From: Isoetes taiwanensis | Lineage: Eukaryota > Streptophyta > Lycopodiopsida > Isoetales > Isoetaceae | Assembly: GCA_021234155.1 (NCBI GenBank) | Contig: JAJEKV010000012.1 | Span: forward strand, 8,088,448 to 8,152,447 | Reading direction: 5' to 3' | DNA length: 64,000 nucleotides | Shown here: one piece after another, positions 34,928 through 46,905 of the stretch | Layout: every line of letters begins with the position of its first letter | How positions within the stretch are numbered: the first letter of the stretch is position 1 | Notes under the pieces: generated by a model | Database searches by the model: none | What the model was told of the DNA's origin: nothing | The model's input: the letters and a program-made list of their open reading frames with translations, nothing else | Made by a program: the position numbers and the translations under genes

Positions 34928-36285
34928 ATGCATACAAACTTTTGTCTAAGTATATGTATCATGCTTTTAATGCTATTTGAAGCAATAGAGAATGCTTTAG
35001 CAACAACGGGTAATGTGATAGATGATTGTTGGATGGGAAATTCAAACTGGAATGAAAATAGAATGAGATTGGCAGATTGTGTAGTGGGTTTTGGTCGAAA
35101 TGCCTTAGGAGGAAAAGGGGGAAACATTTATGTTGTCACTGATTCAGGTGATGATCCGGTGAAACCATGGAAGGGGACTTTACGTTATGGGGCCGTTCAG
35201 AAAGAACCTCTTTGGATCATTTTTCAAAATGACATGAGAATAAAGTTGAAAATTTGAACTTATCATCACAAGCTTCAAAACGATTGATGGCAGAGGTGCA
35301 AATGTTCAACTTGGTTTTGGTAGCCCTTGCATTACAATACAGTTTGTGACCAATGTTATAATACATGGTCTTACTTTGCATGATTGCACACCTAGTCAAC
35401 CCCAACGAGTCATCAGTTCCACGACCCATACTGGGAGGAGAGGTCAATCCGATGGGGATGCTATTGATATTTTTGGATCTAGTAATATTTGGATTGATCA
35501 TAATTCATTTGCTCGTTCTAGTGATGGGCTTGTTGACATTATCCGTTCATCAACAGATATCACAGTTTCAAATAATTATTACTCAAACCATAACAAGGTA
35601 TAGGTAAAATCTATTTTCAATTTACTTGCAACTTCAACATCTTTGACATTCCTTGATTTCTCACGTAGGTAATGTTATTTGGCCATTCGATAGTTATACT
35701 CTTGATAGGGGAATGAGGGGGTGACCGTTTTATACAACCATTTTGGGCCAAAGTTAACCTGAGAGAATGCCCGGGTCCTACACCTTCTTTTTTTCTTCTT
35801 TTTTTTTTCTTTGGAATTCGTGAATGTAATAGGAGTTTAAATCTGTTTATCTTATTTGGTTTTGTAGAGTACGTTATGGCATCGTCCATGTGGTAAACAA
35901 TTTCTACGAGGGATGGGGCAAAAGTGCAATAGGAGGAAGTAGCTCTCAAGAATTCTAAGTGAAGGGAATCGATTTGAGGCTCTTAATGTAAAAGCTGTAT
36001 GAGCTTGACCTTAAACAAATATTCATATAATTGAACATATCATAGTACATTGCTAACATAGACATGTTACAGGTGACGAAGTCTGAAGGAGTTGGAGGTG
36101 ATGGATTATGGAGATCGAATGGTGACATGTTTCTTAATGGGGCTTTCTTTATACAGAGAGGCAGTGGCAATGTCAACCTTGGTTATTCATCATCCCAAAG
36201 CTTCATAGTAAAGCCTGCATCATGGGTGCTAACCATGACTGCTCGAGCGGGTCCTTTATCTTGTAGAAAAGGAAGGGCATGTTAA
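34928..36285 (+). pseudogene. Pectate lyase, polysaccharide lyase family 1 (frameshifted)
   Basis: The enzyme would cleave de-methylesterified pectin by Ca-dependent beta-elimination in the wall. Likely exons: 34928-35597, 35669-35774, 35878-35996, 36073-36285. A signal peptide ([20 protein letters not shown]) is followed by [50 protein letters not shown] and EPLWIIF. Then come [35 protein letters not shown] (Ca-binding and catalytic region), [19 protein letters not shown] and the Cys-ended C terminus. Frameshifts lie near 35255, 35690, 35735, 35755 and 35950, more than in the aminopeptidase, so a pseudogene is likely. Residues such as N-R-M-x-L-A-D-C and G-T-L-R-Y-G resemble the conifer pollen pectate lyase group, which is suggestive for lineage only. 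Confidence 0.88.
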
Positions 36286-37253
36286 AAAGATAATATTCGT
36301 CACACTATTTGCTTTATATTTGCCTTTCAAATGGACCAATAGAGCAACATTGGTGTGATGTGCATTCTTCTAGACTAGTTGATCTCCTTTTTCTTTCATT
36401 TTCTTCCCTTGACTTCAAGGACCCTAGCACATGTCCTTGAAGTCAAGGAAAAAAGGAAACATCCTTTTATTACTTAAGTTCAATATTTGTATCTGTATAT
36501 GTCCAATAAGTAAAGACTTGCAAATCTAAAAGCTATTGCAACTTATAAGAGCTGGACCATGTGTAAATCTCCCCTTTCCAAATACAAAAATATAAATATA
36601 ATTCCTGAATGGAATAGGAAGTATGTAAATAAGTATAAGACCATTAAGTCAAATTGAGGGGAAACAAGAGTAATTTTTTTTAATCAACATTAATTGAGCC
36701 TTTGCAATTTAATGTTGTGCATCAAGCCTAAAGGTAATTGCTCCAGTTTCTATAAAAGCACAAATTAAAAAGGTTTTAATATTCTCAGAAGACATGCAAT
36801 TATTGTATTCTCAATGTTATAGAAACGTGCAATCATTCTAGAAGGAAGGTGTTGGGGGCTTCAATTTCTTGAAATAACCAAACATTATAACCCTTTCAAG
36901 AAACCATCAGTTAAATATACTATTTTCTTCATATTGCAAATCGTCTTTTTCTTCAAGTCTGTTTCCATTTCGCGGAGGCCCACAAACATTTTTATAGCCC
37001 TAAGTCTACATATTGCAAATCGTCTTTTCTTCAAGTCTGTTTCGATTTTGCGGAGGCCCACAAACATTTTTATAGACCTAAATCTACAACACCAACTACT
37101 TATAACCTTATCACAAAGTGACTAAGGAGGCGGACCAATTTTCAAGAAGAGATAAGTTTTGGTGAGATTCTTGGTTCCGATTTCTTAGATCTTTTTCATG
37201 GTGGTCTCTTTAGTTGTGATTGTCCATGAATTCATGGCTAGACATACCAAAAT
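36286..37253. other. Intergenic with a tandem duplication
   Basis: No gene seen. It contains a ~79-bp tandem duplication at 36931-37087 and nothing else recognisable. Confidence 0.6.
36931..37087 (+). repeat. 79-bp tandem duplication
   Basis: Two adjacent copies start ATATTGCAAATCGTC and run through GGAGGCCCACAAACATTT, differing at a few positions. Confidence 0.93.
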
Positions 37254-37408
37254 TGAAAGGAATCCAAGAGAGAACGCCCAAAATACTATAATTCAAAAAT
37301 GGTACAAAAGAGGACATAAGTTCCAAAATGAAAAGTCATGTTTTAAAAGGCGTACAAAAATATAAATCTGTTATATTATGTATCTCTACCATGATCATGG
37401 TTTCTTAC
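37254..37408 (-). repeat. 3' LTR of the minus-strand gypsy element
   Basis: It matches 40373-40552 except for a ~25-bp gap after AAAATACTAT and point changes. It contains the palindrome ACCATGATCATGGT. Confidence 0.8.
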
Positions 37409-37693
37409 CTTCTCTTAGACTTAAAAAGACAATGTCCTCATTGTCGAAGTCCCAAATATTCTTCGAGAATCTCGGGATAGTCGGTGACAAAAAGATGATT
37501 CCCATGTTGCATCTTGATAGGCAAACTTTCCATTGGACCAAGTATTCCAATACCGTTGTTTGGTGGTCAGAACTCTCTCTCTTGTATCAAGATCTTAAGA
37601 GGTTCCACTAGAACCTTATTGCCTTCAATAAAGCGGGGGTAGCGATGCATCTTTAGGTTCCAAGCTGAGTTGTTTCACTTTCAATGAAAGGTT

Positions 37694-37933
37694 TCAAAGT
37701 GAAACATGAAATCTTTGGATGGATTTACTTCCACGTGGCCGGGGAATCTTAAGTTCATAACACATCATTGAACTGCGCAATATTTCATAAGGTCCAAAGT
37801 ATCTTGCTCGTAACTTTGGATACTTCTTGTTCAAGGCGTGGCGGTGTGGTGCAATGTACACCAACACCTTCTCTCCATAGAAAATTCTAAATGTCTTGAT
37901 GGCGATCATCAAACCGTTTGTTGGGTTGTGCAT
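37694..37933 (-). pseudogene. Integrase C-terminal segment
   Basis: KVLVYIAPHRHALNKKYPKL, RYFGPYEIL and I-Q-R-F-H-V-S-L match the SH3-like C-terminal part of Ty3/gypsy integrase (G-P-y-x-I and F-H-V-S). It is in frame over 80 codons. Confidence 0.75.
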
Positions 37934-38157
37934 GACTTAACTTATCTCTTACGGCGGTAATAATACCACCCATCTCCTCGACAACTTGATAAGCCATCTC
38001 TACTCGAAATTAGCCCGACCAATTAGCGGTGTCAGGAGTAAAAATATCTTTGCATGGAAAGGAGTAACACTGTAGAAGCATGCAATGAGCTATTATAGGC
38101 AAACTCTATTAGTGGAAGATAATCTTCCCATAATGTAGGTTTATTTGCAATACAGCT

Positions 38158-38641
38158 TCATAACATAGCTTCGAGAGTTCGGTTAGTCCTTTTTGTTTGA
38201 CCATCCATTTCAGGATGATAAGATGAACTAAACTTAAGTTCTGTTCCAAGAGACTCAAATAAACTTGTCAAAAAATGACCAGTAAATTTAGAATCTCGAC
38301 CGGACACAATCGACTTAGGGAGACCATGTAGCTTAAAAACATCTTTAATAAATAGTTGAGCTACCTGGCTGCCTGTAAGGGCTTTCTTACATGGCAAAAA
38401 ATGTGCCAACTTAGTCAATCGGTCAACAATAACCAAGATTGCATCATTCTTTCATAAGGCTCTTGGGAGTCATGTGATGATCCATAGATATTGATTCCCA
38501 TCTCTCCTTTGGGATATCTAGTGGATGTAAGAGCCCAGCATGACGGTGAGTATCAAGCTTCATGCGTTGACACACCAAACATCGTTGGACAAAATGTTCA
38601 ATATCAGTTTTCATGTGTGGCCAATAGTACACAGAAGCCAC
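38158..38641 (-). pseudogene. Integrase zinc-finger and catalytic core
   Basis: VYYWPHMKTDIEHFVQRCLV and C-Q-R-M-K form the end of the HHCC finger. ERWESISMD starts the core. After a frame change at about 38440 come VIVDRLTKLAHFLPC (first Asp), SGRDSKFTGHF (second Asp) and YHPEMDGQTKRTNRTLE (region of the third acidic residue). One frameshift separates the two parts. Confidence 0.85.
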
Positions 38642-38729
38642 GTGTTCATAAGTCTTAGAGAAACCGGGATGTGCAACATATGGTTTCTCATGGGCTTCGC
38701 TAATTATAAGAGAACGAGATGGTTTACAA

Positions 38730-39341
38730 TTAGGTACACATAAAACGATTCTTAAAATAAAGAAGATTTCCTTGAAGAGAATAATCTTTATAAAGAGAAA
38801 TCTCGGCTTGACTCCGTTCTTTGCTAGTCAAGCTAGAGAAAACCTGCTTAAATTCTTGATCATGCTTATAAAGTGATGGAAATTGGCTAGCAAAGTCAGT
38901 GGTTACCACTGAAATTGCATTAGCATGAGCTCTTCGACTTAGAGCATCTGCCACTACATTCTTACTTCCAGGAATGTAAATGATCTCAAAGGGCTGGAAG
39001 TTGGCTATGAATGCGAGCCATCTTGCTTGTCGTTTATTCATAACAGGTTGTGTAGAATAATAGCGTAAAGCTTGATGGTCAGTTTTAACACAGTGAGCAT
39101 TCATTAAGTAATGCTTCCATTTCTGGAGAGCATAAATCATAGCTAGAAATTCTTTATCATAAACAGAATAATTAGCTTCTGCACTAGAAAACTTGTGACT
39201 TTCATAAGCAATAACTTTTCCCTCTTGCATTAATACAGCTCCGATCCCATAATCACTTGCATCCGTCATAACATCATAAGGCTTGTGAGGATCTGCGATG
39301 GTCAAAATAGGAGCCATTGTTAATGCATTCTTAAGGTTCAT
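38730..39341 (-). CDS. RNase H domain of the gypsy element
   Basis: 204 codons in one frame. YDVMTDASDYGIGAVLMQEG has the first catalytic Asp; F-S-S-A-E-A-N-Y-S-V-Y-D-K-E and KWKHYLMNAHCVKTDHQALR follow. Then VVADALSRR, which ends the RNase H/connection region in Ty3/gypsy pol. It removes RNA from the RNA-DNA hybrid. This is the best preserved retroelement domain here. Confidence 0.85.
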   Translation of the reverse strand: MNLKNALTMAPILTIADPHKPYDVMTDASDYGIGAVLMQEGKVIAYESHKFSSAEANYSVYDKEFLAMIYALQKWKHYLMNAHCVKTDHQALRYYSTQPVMNKRQARWLAFIANFQPFEIIYIPGSKNVVADALSRRAHANAISVVTTDFASQFPSLYKHDQEFKQVFSSLTSKERSQAEISLYKDYSLQGNLLYFKNRFMCT

Positions 39342-39347
39342 AAAGCT

Positions 39348-40250
39348 TCATTCAGCTTGTTGAGTCCATCGAAATGGAGCATTCTTACGCAACAAATTAG
39401 TCAAAGCTGTTACTTCTAGAGAGAAATTCTTAACAAACTTACGATAAAAACTTGCAAGACCAAGAAAGGACCTTACATCATGTTGGTTCTTTGGTACAGG
39501 CCATGTGCGTATTGCCATAACCTTCTGTGGATCAACTGAAATTCCCTGGGCAGATATAAAATGTCCCAAGTATTCAATATGATCTCTAAAGAAGAAACTT
39601 TTATTAGGATTAATAAAATATTCATGTTTTTGCAATAGGATCAAAATAACTTTTACCAATTCCTCATGTTCTTCTACACTCTTAGAATATACAAGAATGT
39701 CATCGAGATACACAATAACACCCTTCTGAAGATGGTCATGAAATAGATCATTCATAGCTGCCATAAATGTGGCGGGGGCATTGGATTAAACCAAAAGGCA
39801 TAACCATATATTCATAGTGACCAAAGTGTGTTCTAAAGGCGTCCTATGTTCATGACCTTCTTTAATCCTTATCGATGATATCAAGCTTTTCAAATCAATT
39901 TTAGAAAAATATTTGCTACCTTGAAGGCGATCTAAAAGATCATTAATACGTGGTAGCGGTATCGATTCTTAATGGTTATCTTGTTGAGCACTACGATAAT
40001 CCACACAAAGCCGCATGCTCTTGTCACCTTTTCTTTACCAATAAACGGGTGCAAGTAAGGACTACGACTTGGGCGGATATAACCTCGCTCAAGAAGATCG
40101 GCAAAGCTGGCCTTTCGATCTCCAAAGATTCTTGATCACGAGACTTCGGTATGGGCTTCGAGATGGAGGCGGACCGGGAGCAATGTCAATCGCATGGTCC
40201 ACACTCCTTCGTGGAGGTAGCTCCGGAATGGAGTCCTACATCAGAAAGGT
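39348..40250 (-). pseudogene. Reverse transcriptase of the gypsy element
   Basis: 39348-39764 is one frame with VIVYLDDILVYSKSVEEHEE (intact Y-L-D-D), E-Y-L-G-H-F-I-S and RSFLGLASFYRKFVKNF. Upstream (39765-40250) the fingers and palm pieces RGYIRPS, R-L-C-V-D-Y-R, LPRINDLLDRLQGSKYFSKI and N-A-P-A-T-F-M appear in shifting frames. So the catalytic motif is intact but the N-terminal half is broken. Confidence 0.85.
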
Positions 40251-40358
40251 CTTAAATTCATGAAGAGGAAATGTAGGTGGAAAGACGGAAAAGTCAACAC
40301 CCGTCTTAGTTTCCTCATTTTCATATGCTTTATCATGTACAAGTAAGGTAAACAATTG

Positions 40359-40370
40359 AGCTCGATACCA
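40359..40370 (-). promoter_or_regulatory. Primer binding site of the minus-strand gypsy element
   Basis: The minus strand reads TGGTATCGAGCT two bases after the 5' LTR end. As in the first element, one A of the usual TGGTATCAGAGC is absent. Confidence 0.8.
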
Positions 40371-40372
40371 AT

Positions 40373-40552
40373 TGAAAGGAACCCAAAGAGAGCGCCCAAA
40401 ATACTATCTAATACTTTTTGTCTTATATTTCGTAATTCAAAAATGGTACAAAAGAGGACATAAGTTCCAAAATGAAAAATCATGTCCCAAAAGACGTACA
40501 AAAGTATAAATACAATATATTATGTATTTCTACCATGATCATGGTTTCTTAC
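40373..40552 (-). repeat. 5' LTR of the minus-strand gypsy element
   Basis: 180 bp, matching 37254-37408 in the same orientation and adjoining the PBS. Confidence 0.8.
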
Positions 40553-41690
40553 TATGGGCACATGACTATAAGGTAAAGTATTTAAGATGCTAGGCCTTAA
40601 GAGAAGATTCTTCGCCGAGCTAGGAATATTCTCTACAGGATGAGACTTTTACATCTTGAACCAAGCTTTGGGAGGAGTTTCGGTGGCTGGGCTTTGTGTT
40701 TAGTCATTTTTAGGTTCTCTCATATATCCTAACAATACAACAACTTTTCTACTTCATATAGTTCTTGGTTGATTAATCTGCAAAATGCATTAAGTTTTTG
40801 AAGTCCTGACAGCTTATTGAGCAGTGTGATAGGTTGCTCATGATATTTCTTCGTGTATTTTTTTGTTCATCTCGACTCTTGCAAGAGGTGGTTTATCGAA
40901 CATTCAAGATATCTTTGCAGCTTGTGGAAATGTGTAATTGTCTCATTTGGTATTCTACTAGCTATAAAGATGTTGATTATAATCGATACTAGTTAGTTGG
41001 AAGAAGAGGTTGAGAAGACATTTCATCTATAAGGGATCCTTTACACTTCCAAGCTTATTTGATCCTAATTCTTTTCCTTTCTTCAAAATAAAAAATGAAA
41101 AATAAAAATTAATGGGCTGGTTTGTAAGTTCAAAAAGAAAAGAGCAAAAAAGGCCGAAAATGGAATCATGGGTCATAGTGATGGGCAATGGGTGATGCAA
41201 TGGGCGATGGGCGATGGGCAATGGGCGGGCGATGAGAATCCAGGTAAGTTGTGAATCCATTCAATATGCATAGGTCTGGGTAGCCCCTGAGGATTGATGT
41301 GGTCTAGCAGTAGGCCAACATTTCCATCCATAACGGTCAGTTTTTTTCCAAATATGTGCAAAATCTTTTCAAATTTTGAACCCTCAACGGTTCTTTTCGG
41401 TGACTTTTTGGGAGCAGGAGTCTGCCAAGCAACATAAAGATGGTCGTTACCAGGCTTCAAGCAGGTACGGGGGCAATAGCTCAAATGATAGTGGATGAGT
41501 TGAATATGCTACAAAAGGAGGTTTTGAGAGCTGGAATTCGGGCATTGTGTGGAGTGGCTAGAGAAAGTAGGAGCCCCTGGCGGGAGGGAGATAGAAAGGG
41601 AGAAAGAAGCCCGGGGGGCAAGATGAGTTGCTTGAGTATCTATACAAATTTTAAAAAAGTGATTAAGCTATGTAGCATGCAGGGAAGGGA
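40553..41690. other. Intergenic with a short ATGGGC-type array
   Basis: No gene seen. 41170-41235 is a degenerate array of GATGGGC / AATGGGC words. Confidence 0.6.
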
Positions 41691-42250
41691 CTCATGAGAG
41701 ACACAAAACCGGCCCGAATATAGATATAGATAGGCTTGTCATTCATCCACGGCCCGGTATACAATGTGTGGAAAACTAGGGGGAGAGAGGGATAGCCGAC
41801 CATAGGAACAATATCGGACTACCCCTAAAAAGAAAAATGTGCCAAAGGCAAAATAAAAAGGGTAATGGCGACAACTTCTCATCGGGATAAAAACCCCGCC
41901 CTTTCGGGTTTTGAGGAAAACCCTAATGAGAAATGGTGCGCCAACAACCTTGAATGTGTTACTGGAGAAGCGGAGAAAGCGAGTTGATGGCGAGCATAAA
42001 TGAAACCGACCCGACAAAGCAGTGGCGACCCCGAATGTGTCCATGGAGAAGCGAAGGAGAGGGTGATGGCGAGCGAAATAGAAACGGGACCCATTGAAGC
42101 GGCGAAAAAATGGCGGAATCACGCAAGCAATACCAACAAAAACTCCCAAAAGAACACCGTAAATGGTCGGAGAAAACAAATAGCACAAAGCTGCACCCGG
42201 AAAGTCGAAAATGAAAACAAAGGAAAAAAGAACATAACGAGAAAGGATAG

Positions 42251-42388
42251 CATCACCGGTAGGTGAGAACCATTATGTAAAAATATGCATCACCCCGGGG
42301 TGAAAAAAAGCGACATAAAGCATCACCCGGTGGTGAGAGAACCATTATGTAAAATATGCATCACTCTCGAGGTGGAAAAAAGCGGCAT
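42251..42388 (+). repeat. Two ~70-bp tandem units
   Basis: Units starting CATCACCGG at 42251 and 42321 share GAACCATTATGTAAAA and ATATGCATCAC. A partial third unit starts at about 42386. Confidence 0.85.
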
Positions 42389-42517
42389 CAGCGGCGGTGG
42401 AGAACAACGATATGAGGCGATGGAGCGAAACATAAGAATAGCAACACTCACGGTGGAGAACAACAAAAGAGGTATGAACAACAAAAAATACAAATAGAAA
42501 AAGACTCATGCCACCGT

Positions 42518-42655
42518 CGTAGGGAAGGGAGGAAAGCCACGAGAGGAGAAGAAGAGCTGCTTTGTGAGAAAGGCGATAAGCCCGAGCCAAAGCGGAAAAA
42601 GGCCTAATATAGGCATTTCGTCCCTCCCAGATAAGCGTCGATGGATTCCGGATCG
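42518..42655 (+). repeat. Terminal-type direct repeat, left copy
   Basis: CACGAGAGGAGAAGAAGAGC ... AAAGGCCTAATATAGG ... CGATGGGATTA aligns with 48455-48595 in the same orientation. Confidence 0.7.
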
Positions 42656-44027
42656 ATGGGATTACGGGAAGGGACTACATGAGAGATACAAAACGGCCGA
42701 CTACCAAAGGACTTCCTCAACTATAAGCCTAGGCAGCTGAAACCTCCAGCTAAAGCCGATGCCCAATAACTTTGAAAAAGGAAAAGAACCTTAGAGCAGC
42801 CTTGGTAATGGGGAAAGCGAAGCTGAAGAAGAAGAGTCGAAAAGCGCTTGCTACGGACGACATCAGCCCAATAACCTGAAAAAGGGGAAAGAACATTAGA
42901 AAAACAATGAAAAGAAAAGCCCGCGCCAGATGGCCGAATCTAAAGGGCGCCCGTTTGGATAGCATGTGCGATGACCTGAAAAAAGGAAGGACACGAGGAA
43001 GCGAAACAATGAAAAAGGGGCGCGCCCGCGATGGCGAATCGAAGGGCGCCACGGCATACAACGGAAGCGGCAACAAAGCGATGACAAAACAAACCCGTTA
43101 AAGCATTACAATGCACATATGATATGAATGCAAACCCGCGGACTTATAATAAAGTGGATATTTAATCTTATCTGAATCACAGTTACGGTCCGTGGATAAA
43201 TAAGAAGGAAAAATAACAAATGGCGAAAGAATAAGGCAAAGAGGAAAAACCTACAGCATAGGAATGTAAAAATGCATAGATAAAAGATCGGACGAGAAAC
43301 ATGGCGAGGTTGAGTAGAGTCGCACACCGCGTAAGCGGCGTGAGAAAGGCGGACCGCCCGGCGGTAGATCACGCCAAGTGAGGGCAAAGAGGGGCTCCGA
43401 GATCGCAAAAAAGGCAAAAGGGAAAATCTGGCCGAGGCGGTTTGAGGCGGAGAAGGTAAAAAACGGCGGGATGCGGGAAGTGGAGAGAACAAAAAGAGCG
43501 TACATCTTTGAGGCCACGAGAGGAAAAAAAGGTACCGAGGGCGAGCAAGCGAAGGTAGGCCCGGCGGGCCAAAAAAAGGGTAAATGTAAAATGGCGGGAA
43601 AGGAAGTTGAAAATTTGATGAAATTAGCGATGGCGGCGAGAAACCGGCGAGCGTGGGGAGAAAGCCCGGAGGAGAAAGAGCGGAAGATTGCCGCGGCCAG
43701 GCGGCATCAGCTCGATGACACGAAAAAGGAAGGACATTAGAGAACAAAAACAATGGAAAGAAAAAGCACCCGACTACGAGGCGAAGAAAAAGGTAAGCCC
43801 CCATAAAACAAGTCCTCCACGGCGGCAGAAGAAGAACACCAGTGATGCGAGAAGAAGAACAACGAAGAAAGAAGAAAAAGTAATGCAGACAAAAGGTAAA
43901 AATCGCAGCCGGTAGCAAGACAAGGCTCAAGGAGGAAAAGAATATAAAGAGGAAAACTTATCCTAGGAAAGTGTGGAGGCGACATACTTGGGCATAGAAG
44001 CGGACAAAATATGCCTTGAGACAATAA

Positions 44028-46905
44028 CTTGGGAAAAATGAAAACCGGGGAAATGTCCGTGTATGCATAAAATGGGAAAACAACACGAGAAGAAAAAACA
44101 AGCGAGGAGATGCATAGAGTGAATAAAATGAGGCCCACATATATGCAATCCGCTAGAAATTGAGAACGGAATAATGATCAAGAACCAAAGCAAGAAGATG
44201 AAGAAGAAGAAACTACGCATCGTAATGTAAAATGCATAAATATAAAAGCGGACAAAGTGCAACCGAGCACAAAGCGTCAAGAAATAAATAAAGCGACATA
44301 GGTGGCGACATCGGACACACAATCTGGGGGAATAAAAGAAATGAAACCCACGGTATCTGATTTACCACCCATGAGAAGACCATAGGAAAATATACACAAC
44401 CAAATTAAGAACCGATTACAAAATCCCTAGTTGCATCGACATCCAAGAGAAAAACACAATTGCAAAAAGAAAAATCCGAAACCACCATGGGAAAAGCGTA
44501 AAATTCATAAGATCGAGGCGACATATAAATAGTTGCATCGACATCAAAAGAAAAACACATTTGCAAAGAGAAAAAATCCGAAACCACCATGGGAAAATAG
44601 AAAATTTATAAGATCATGCGACATATAAAAAAAAACCTCGGCAACTAAACCCAAAATGGAAAAGGGAGCGGATGAAAAGATATACACCCCCAATCGAGAA
44701 ACCCCATTACAAAATCTCCGTGACATCAACATCAGATAGAAAACACAAATGCAAAGGAAAAATCCGGAAACAACCATAGGAAAACACAAAATTGATAAGA
44801 TCGGACCCACGTATAAATGAATATGTAGCGGCGAACTAAAACATAAAGCGACTTGAACAATATAAAATTGTGAGCTAAGGAAACATAAAAGGTTAAGAGA
44901 CAAGGGCGAATCGAGCCCGCGAAACAAGTGCCACATTGGAACATACAAACCGCGAAACAAGTTAACAAAACAACTTTCAAATCTTTCTGCGGAAATGGGG
45001 AAAAAAAGAAACATCACGGGATCTTTGCGAGAATATTGCCCTTGAAAATATTCGTGAAAGCCATATGTGGCCGAGGATGAAGCGAATTCGATGGAAGCGG
45101 TCGTTGTGAGGAGAGCAGGTCGTCATGGGAAGGAGAAGCTCGGGAATTGGTGGCACCCTACCGGCAAGTTGCGGGTGTTCCCCAGCGAGATGCTCTGCGG
45201 GTCCACAGTGGATTTGCTCTCAGAGAATCGAGTGCACACCGGATCAGGATATAGGATATGGCGAGAACCCTAGGCTAGAATAGCCAATAAAGAACCAATG
45301 CCAAAAGAATAAAAACATCTAACACATAGAAAAATGCACGCATCTAAGCAAAATGGAGGAGCCACCAAAAATGTGTCCATTGATCGTGATACGAGACAAC
45401 AAAGCCGGCAAAAGTAGGTCCCATTAAGCCTAGCAATGTCCGCGGCAACTCTAGGTGCATAGCCCGGTGAGGGAATTAAATTGATGAAAACCGGGGAAAT
45501 GTCTCTGTATGCATAAAATGGGAAAACAACACGAGAAGAAAAACAAGCGAGGAGATGCAGAGAGTGAATAAAATGAGGCCCACATATATGCAATCCCGCT
45601 AGAGATTGAGAACACGGAATAATGATCAAGAACCAAAGCAATAAGATGAAGAAGAAGAAACTACGCATCGTAATGTGTAAAATGCATAAATATAAAAACA
45701 GACAAAGTGCAACCGAGCACAAAGACGTCAAGAAATCGTAAACGACATAGGTGGCACAATACAGGGAGTAAAAAGAAATGAAACCACGGTAATACAGGGT
45801 ACCACCCATGAGAAGACCATAGGAAAATATACACAACCAAATTAAGAACCCGATTACAAAATCCCCTAGTTGCATCGACATCTAAGAAAAAGACACAATG
45901 GGAAACGTAAAATTCGAAAGATCAGGCGACAAATAAATAGTTGCATCGACATCCAAAAGAAAAACACAATTGCAAAAGAGAAAAAATCCGAAACCACCAT
46001 GGGAAAATAGAAAATTTATAAGATCATGCGACATATAAAAAAAACCTCGGCAACTAAACCCAAAATGGAAAAGGGAGCGGATGAAAAGATATACACCCAA
46101 TCGAGAAACCCCATTACAAAATCTCCTGGCGGCATCAACATCCGATAGAAAACACAATGCAGAAGAAAAAATCGGAAACAACCATAGGAAAACACAAAAT
46201 TGATAAGATCAGGCCACATATAAATGAATATGTAAGCAGCGAACTAAAACATAAAACGACTTGAACAAAATAAAATTGTGAGCTAAGGAAACATAAAAGG
46301 CTAAGAGACAAGGGCGAACCGAACCCGCGAAACAAGTGCCACATTGGAACATACAAGCGAAACAAGTTAACAAAACAACTTTCAAATCTTTTTGCGGAAA
46401 TCGGGAAAAAAAGAAACATCTGAGGATCTTTGCGAGAATATTGCCCTTGAAAATATTGAGCGAGGCGGACATATATCGAAGCGAGTCGAGGATGAGGCGA
46501 ATCGATGGAAGCGGTCGTTGTGAGGAGGAGCAGTTCGTCATGGGAAGGGGCTCCGGGTGGTGGCACCGCCTCGGCAAGTTGCCGTGTTCCCAGCGAGATG
46601 CTCTGCGGGTCCACTGGGTTACCTTTTGCCCGGCAAGAGCCAAGCGGTCTGCTCAGAGATCGAGTACTGCAGGATCGATATAGGATATAAGCGAGAACCC
46701 TAGGCGAGAATAGCCAATAAAGAACCAATGCCAAAAGAATAAAACATCTAACACATAGAAAAAACGCATCTAAGCAAAATGGAGGAGCCACCAAAAATGT
46801 GTCCATTGATCGTGATACGAGACAAGCCAGGCAAAAGTAGGTCTCATTAAGCCCTAGCAATGTCATGGCAACTTCTAGGTGCATAATGCCGAGGCAATTA
46901 AATTG
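44028..46905 (+). repeat. ~1.43-kb tandem duplication
   Basis: Landmarks repeat at offsets of about 1413-1452 bp. TGAAAACCGGGGAAATGTC is at 44035 and 45487, TCGATGGAAGCGGTCGTTGT at 45089 and 46502, and AGCCAATAAAGAACCAATGCC at about 45281 and 46707. The copies differ by many small indels. Confidence 0.88.
44428..44820 (+). repeat. ~100-bp monomers inside the large unit
   Basis: Three monomers begin around 44428, 44533 and 44722. They share GCATCGACATC, AAAAACACA, TCCGAAACCACCATGGGAAA and ATAAGATC..GCGACATATAAA. Counterparts are in the second large copy near 45870, 45941 and 46133. Confidence 0.8.

Larger units (their letters stand above)
37254..40552 (-). mobile_element. Ty3/gypsy element with very short LTRs, gag and protease missing
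   Basis: Direct repeats at 37254-37408 (155 bp) and 40373-40552 (180 bp) enclose a minus-strand pol. A tRNA-Met-type PBS abuts the right repeat, which fixes the orientation. From right to left the internal region holds RT, RNase H, integrase and the integrase C-terminal domain. It has no gag or protease: RT begins within about 150 bp of the PBS. No clear target-site duplication was found. This is a deletion derivative that would need help to move. Confidence 0.85.

Noticed and set aside
31254-34980. Several open frames of 60-90 codons
   Set aside because: No motifs, no splice-consistent neighbours, composition like the surrounding noncoding sequence.
43106-43930. 274-codon minus-strand open frame rich in Phe, Leu and Ser
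   Set aside because: It is produced by pyrimidine bias of the minus strand in a repeat block; apparent membrane segments are compositional.
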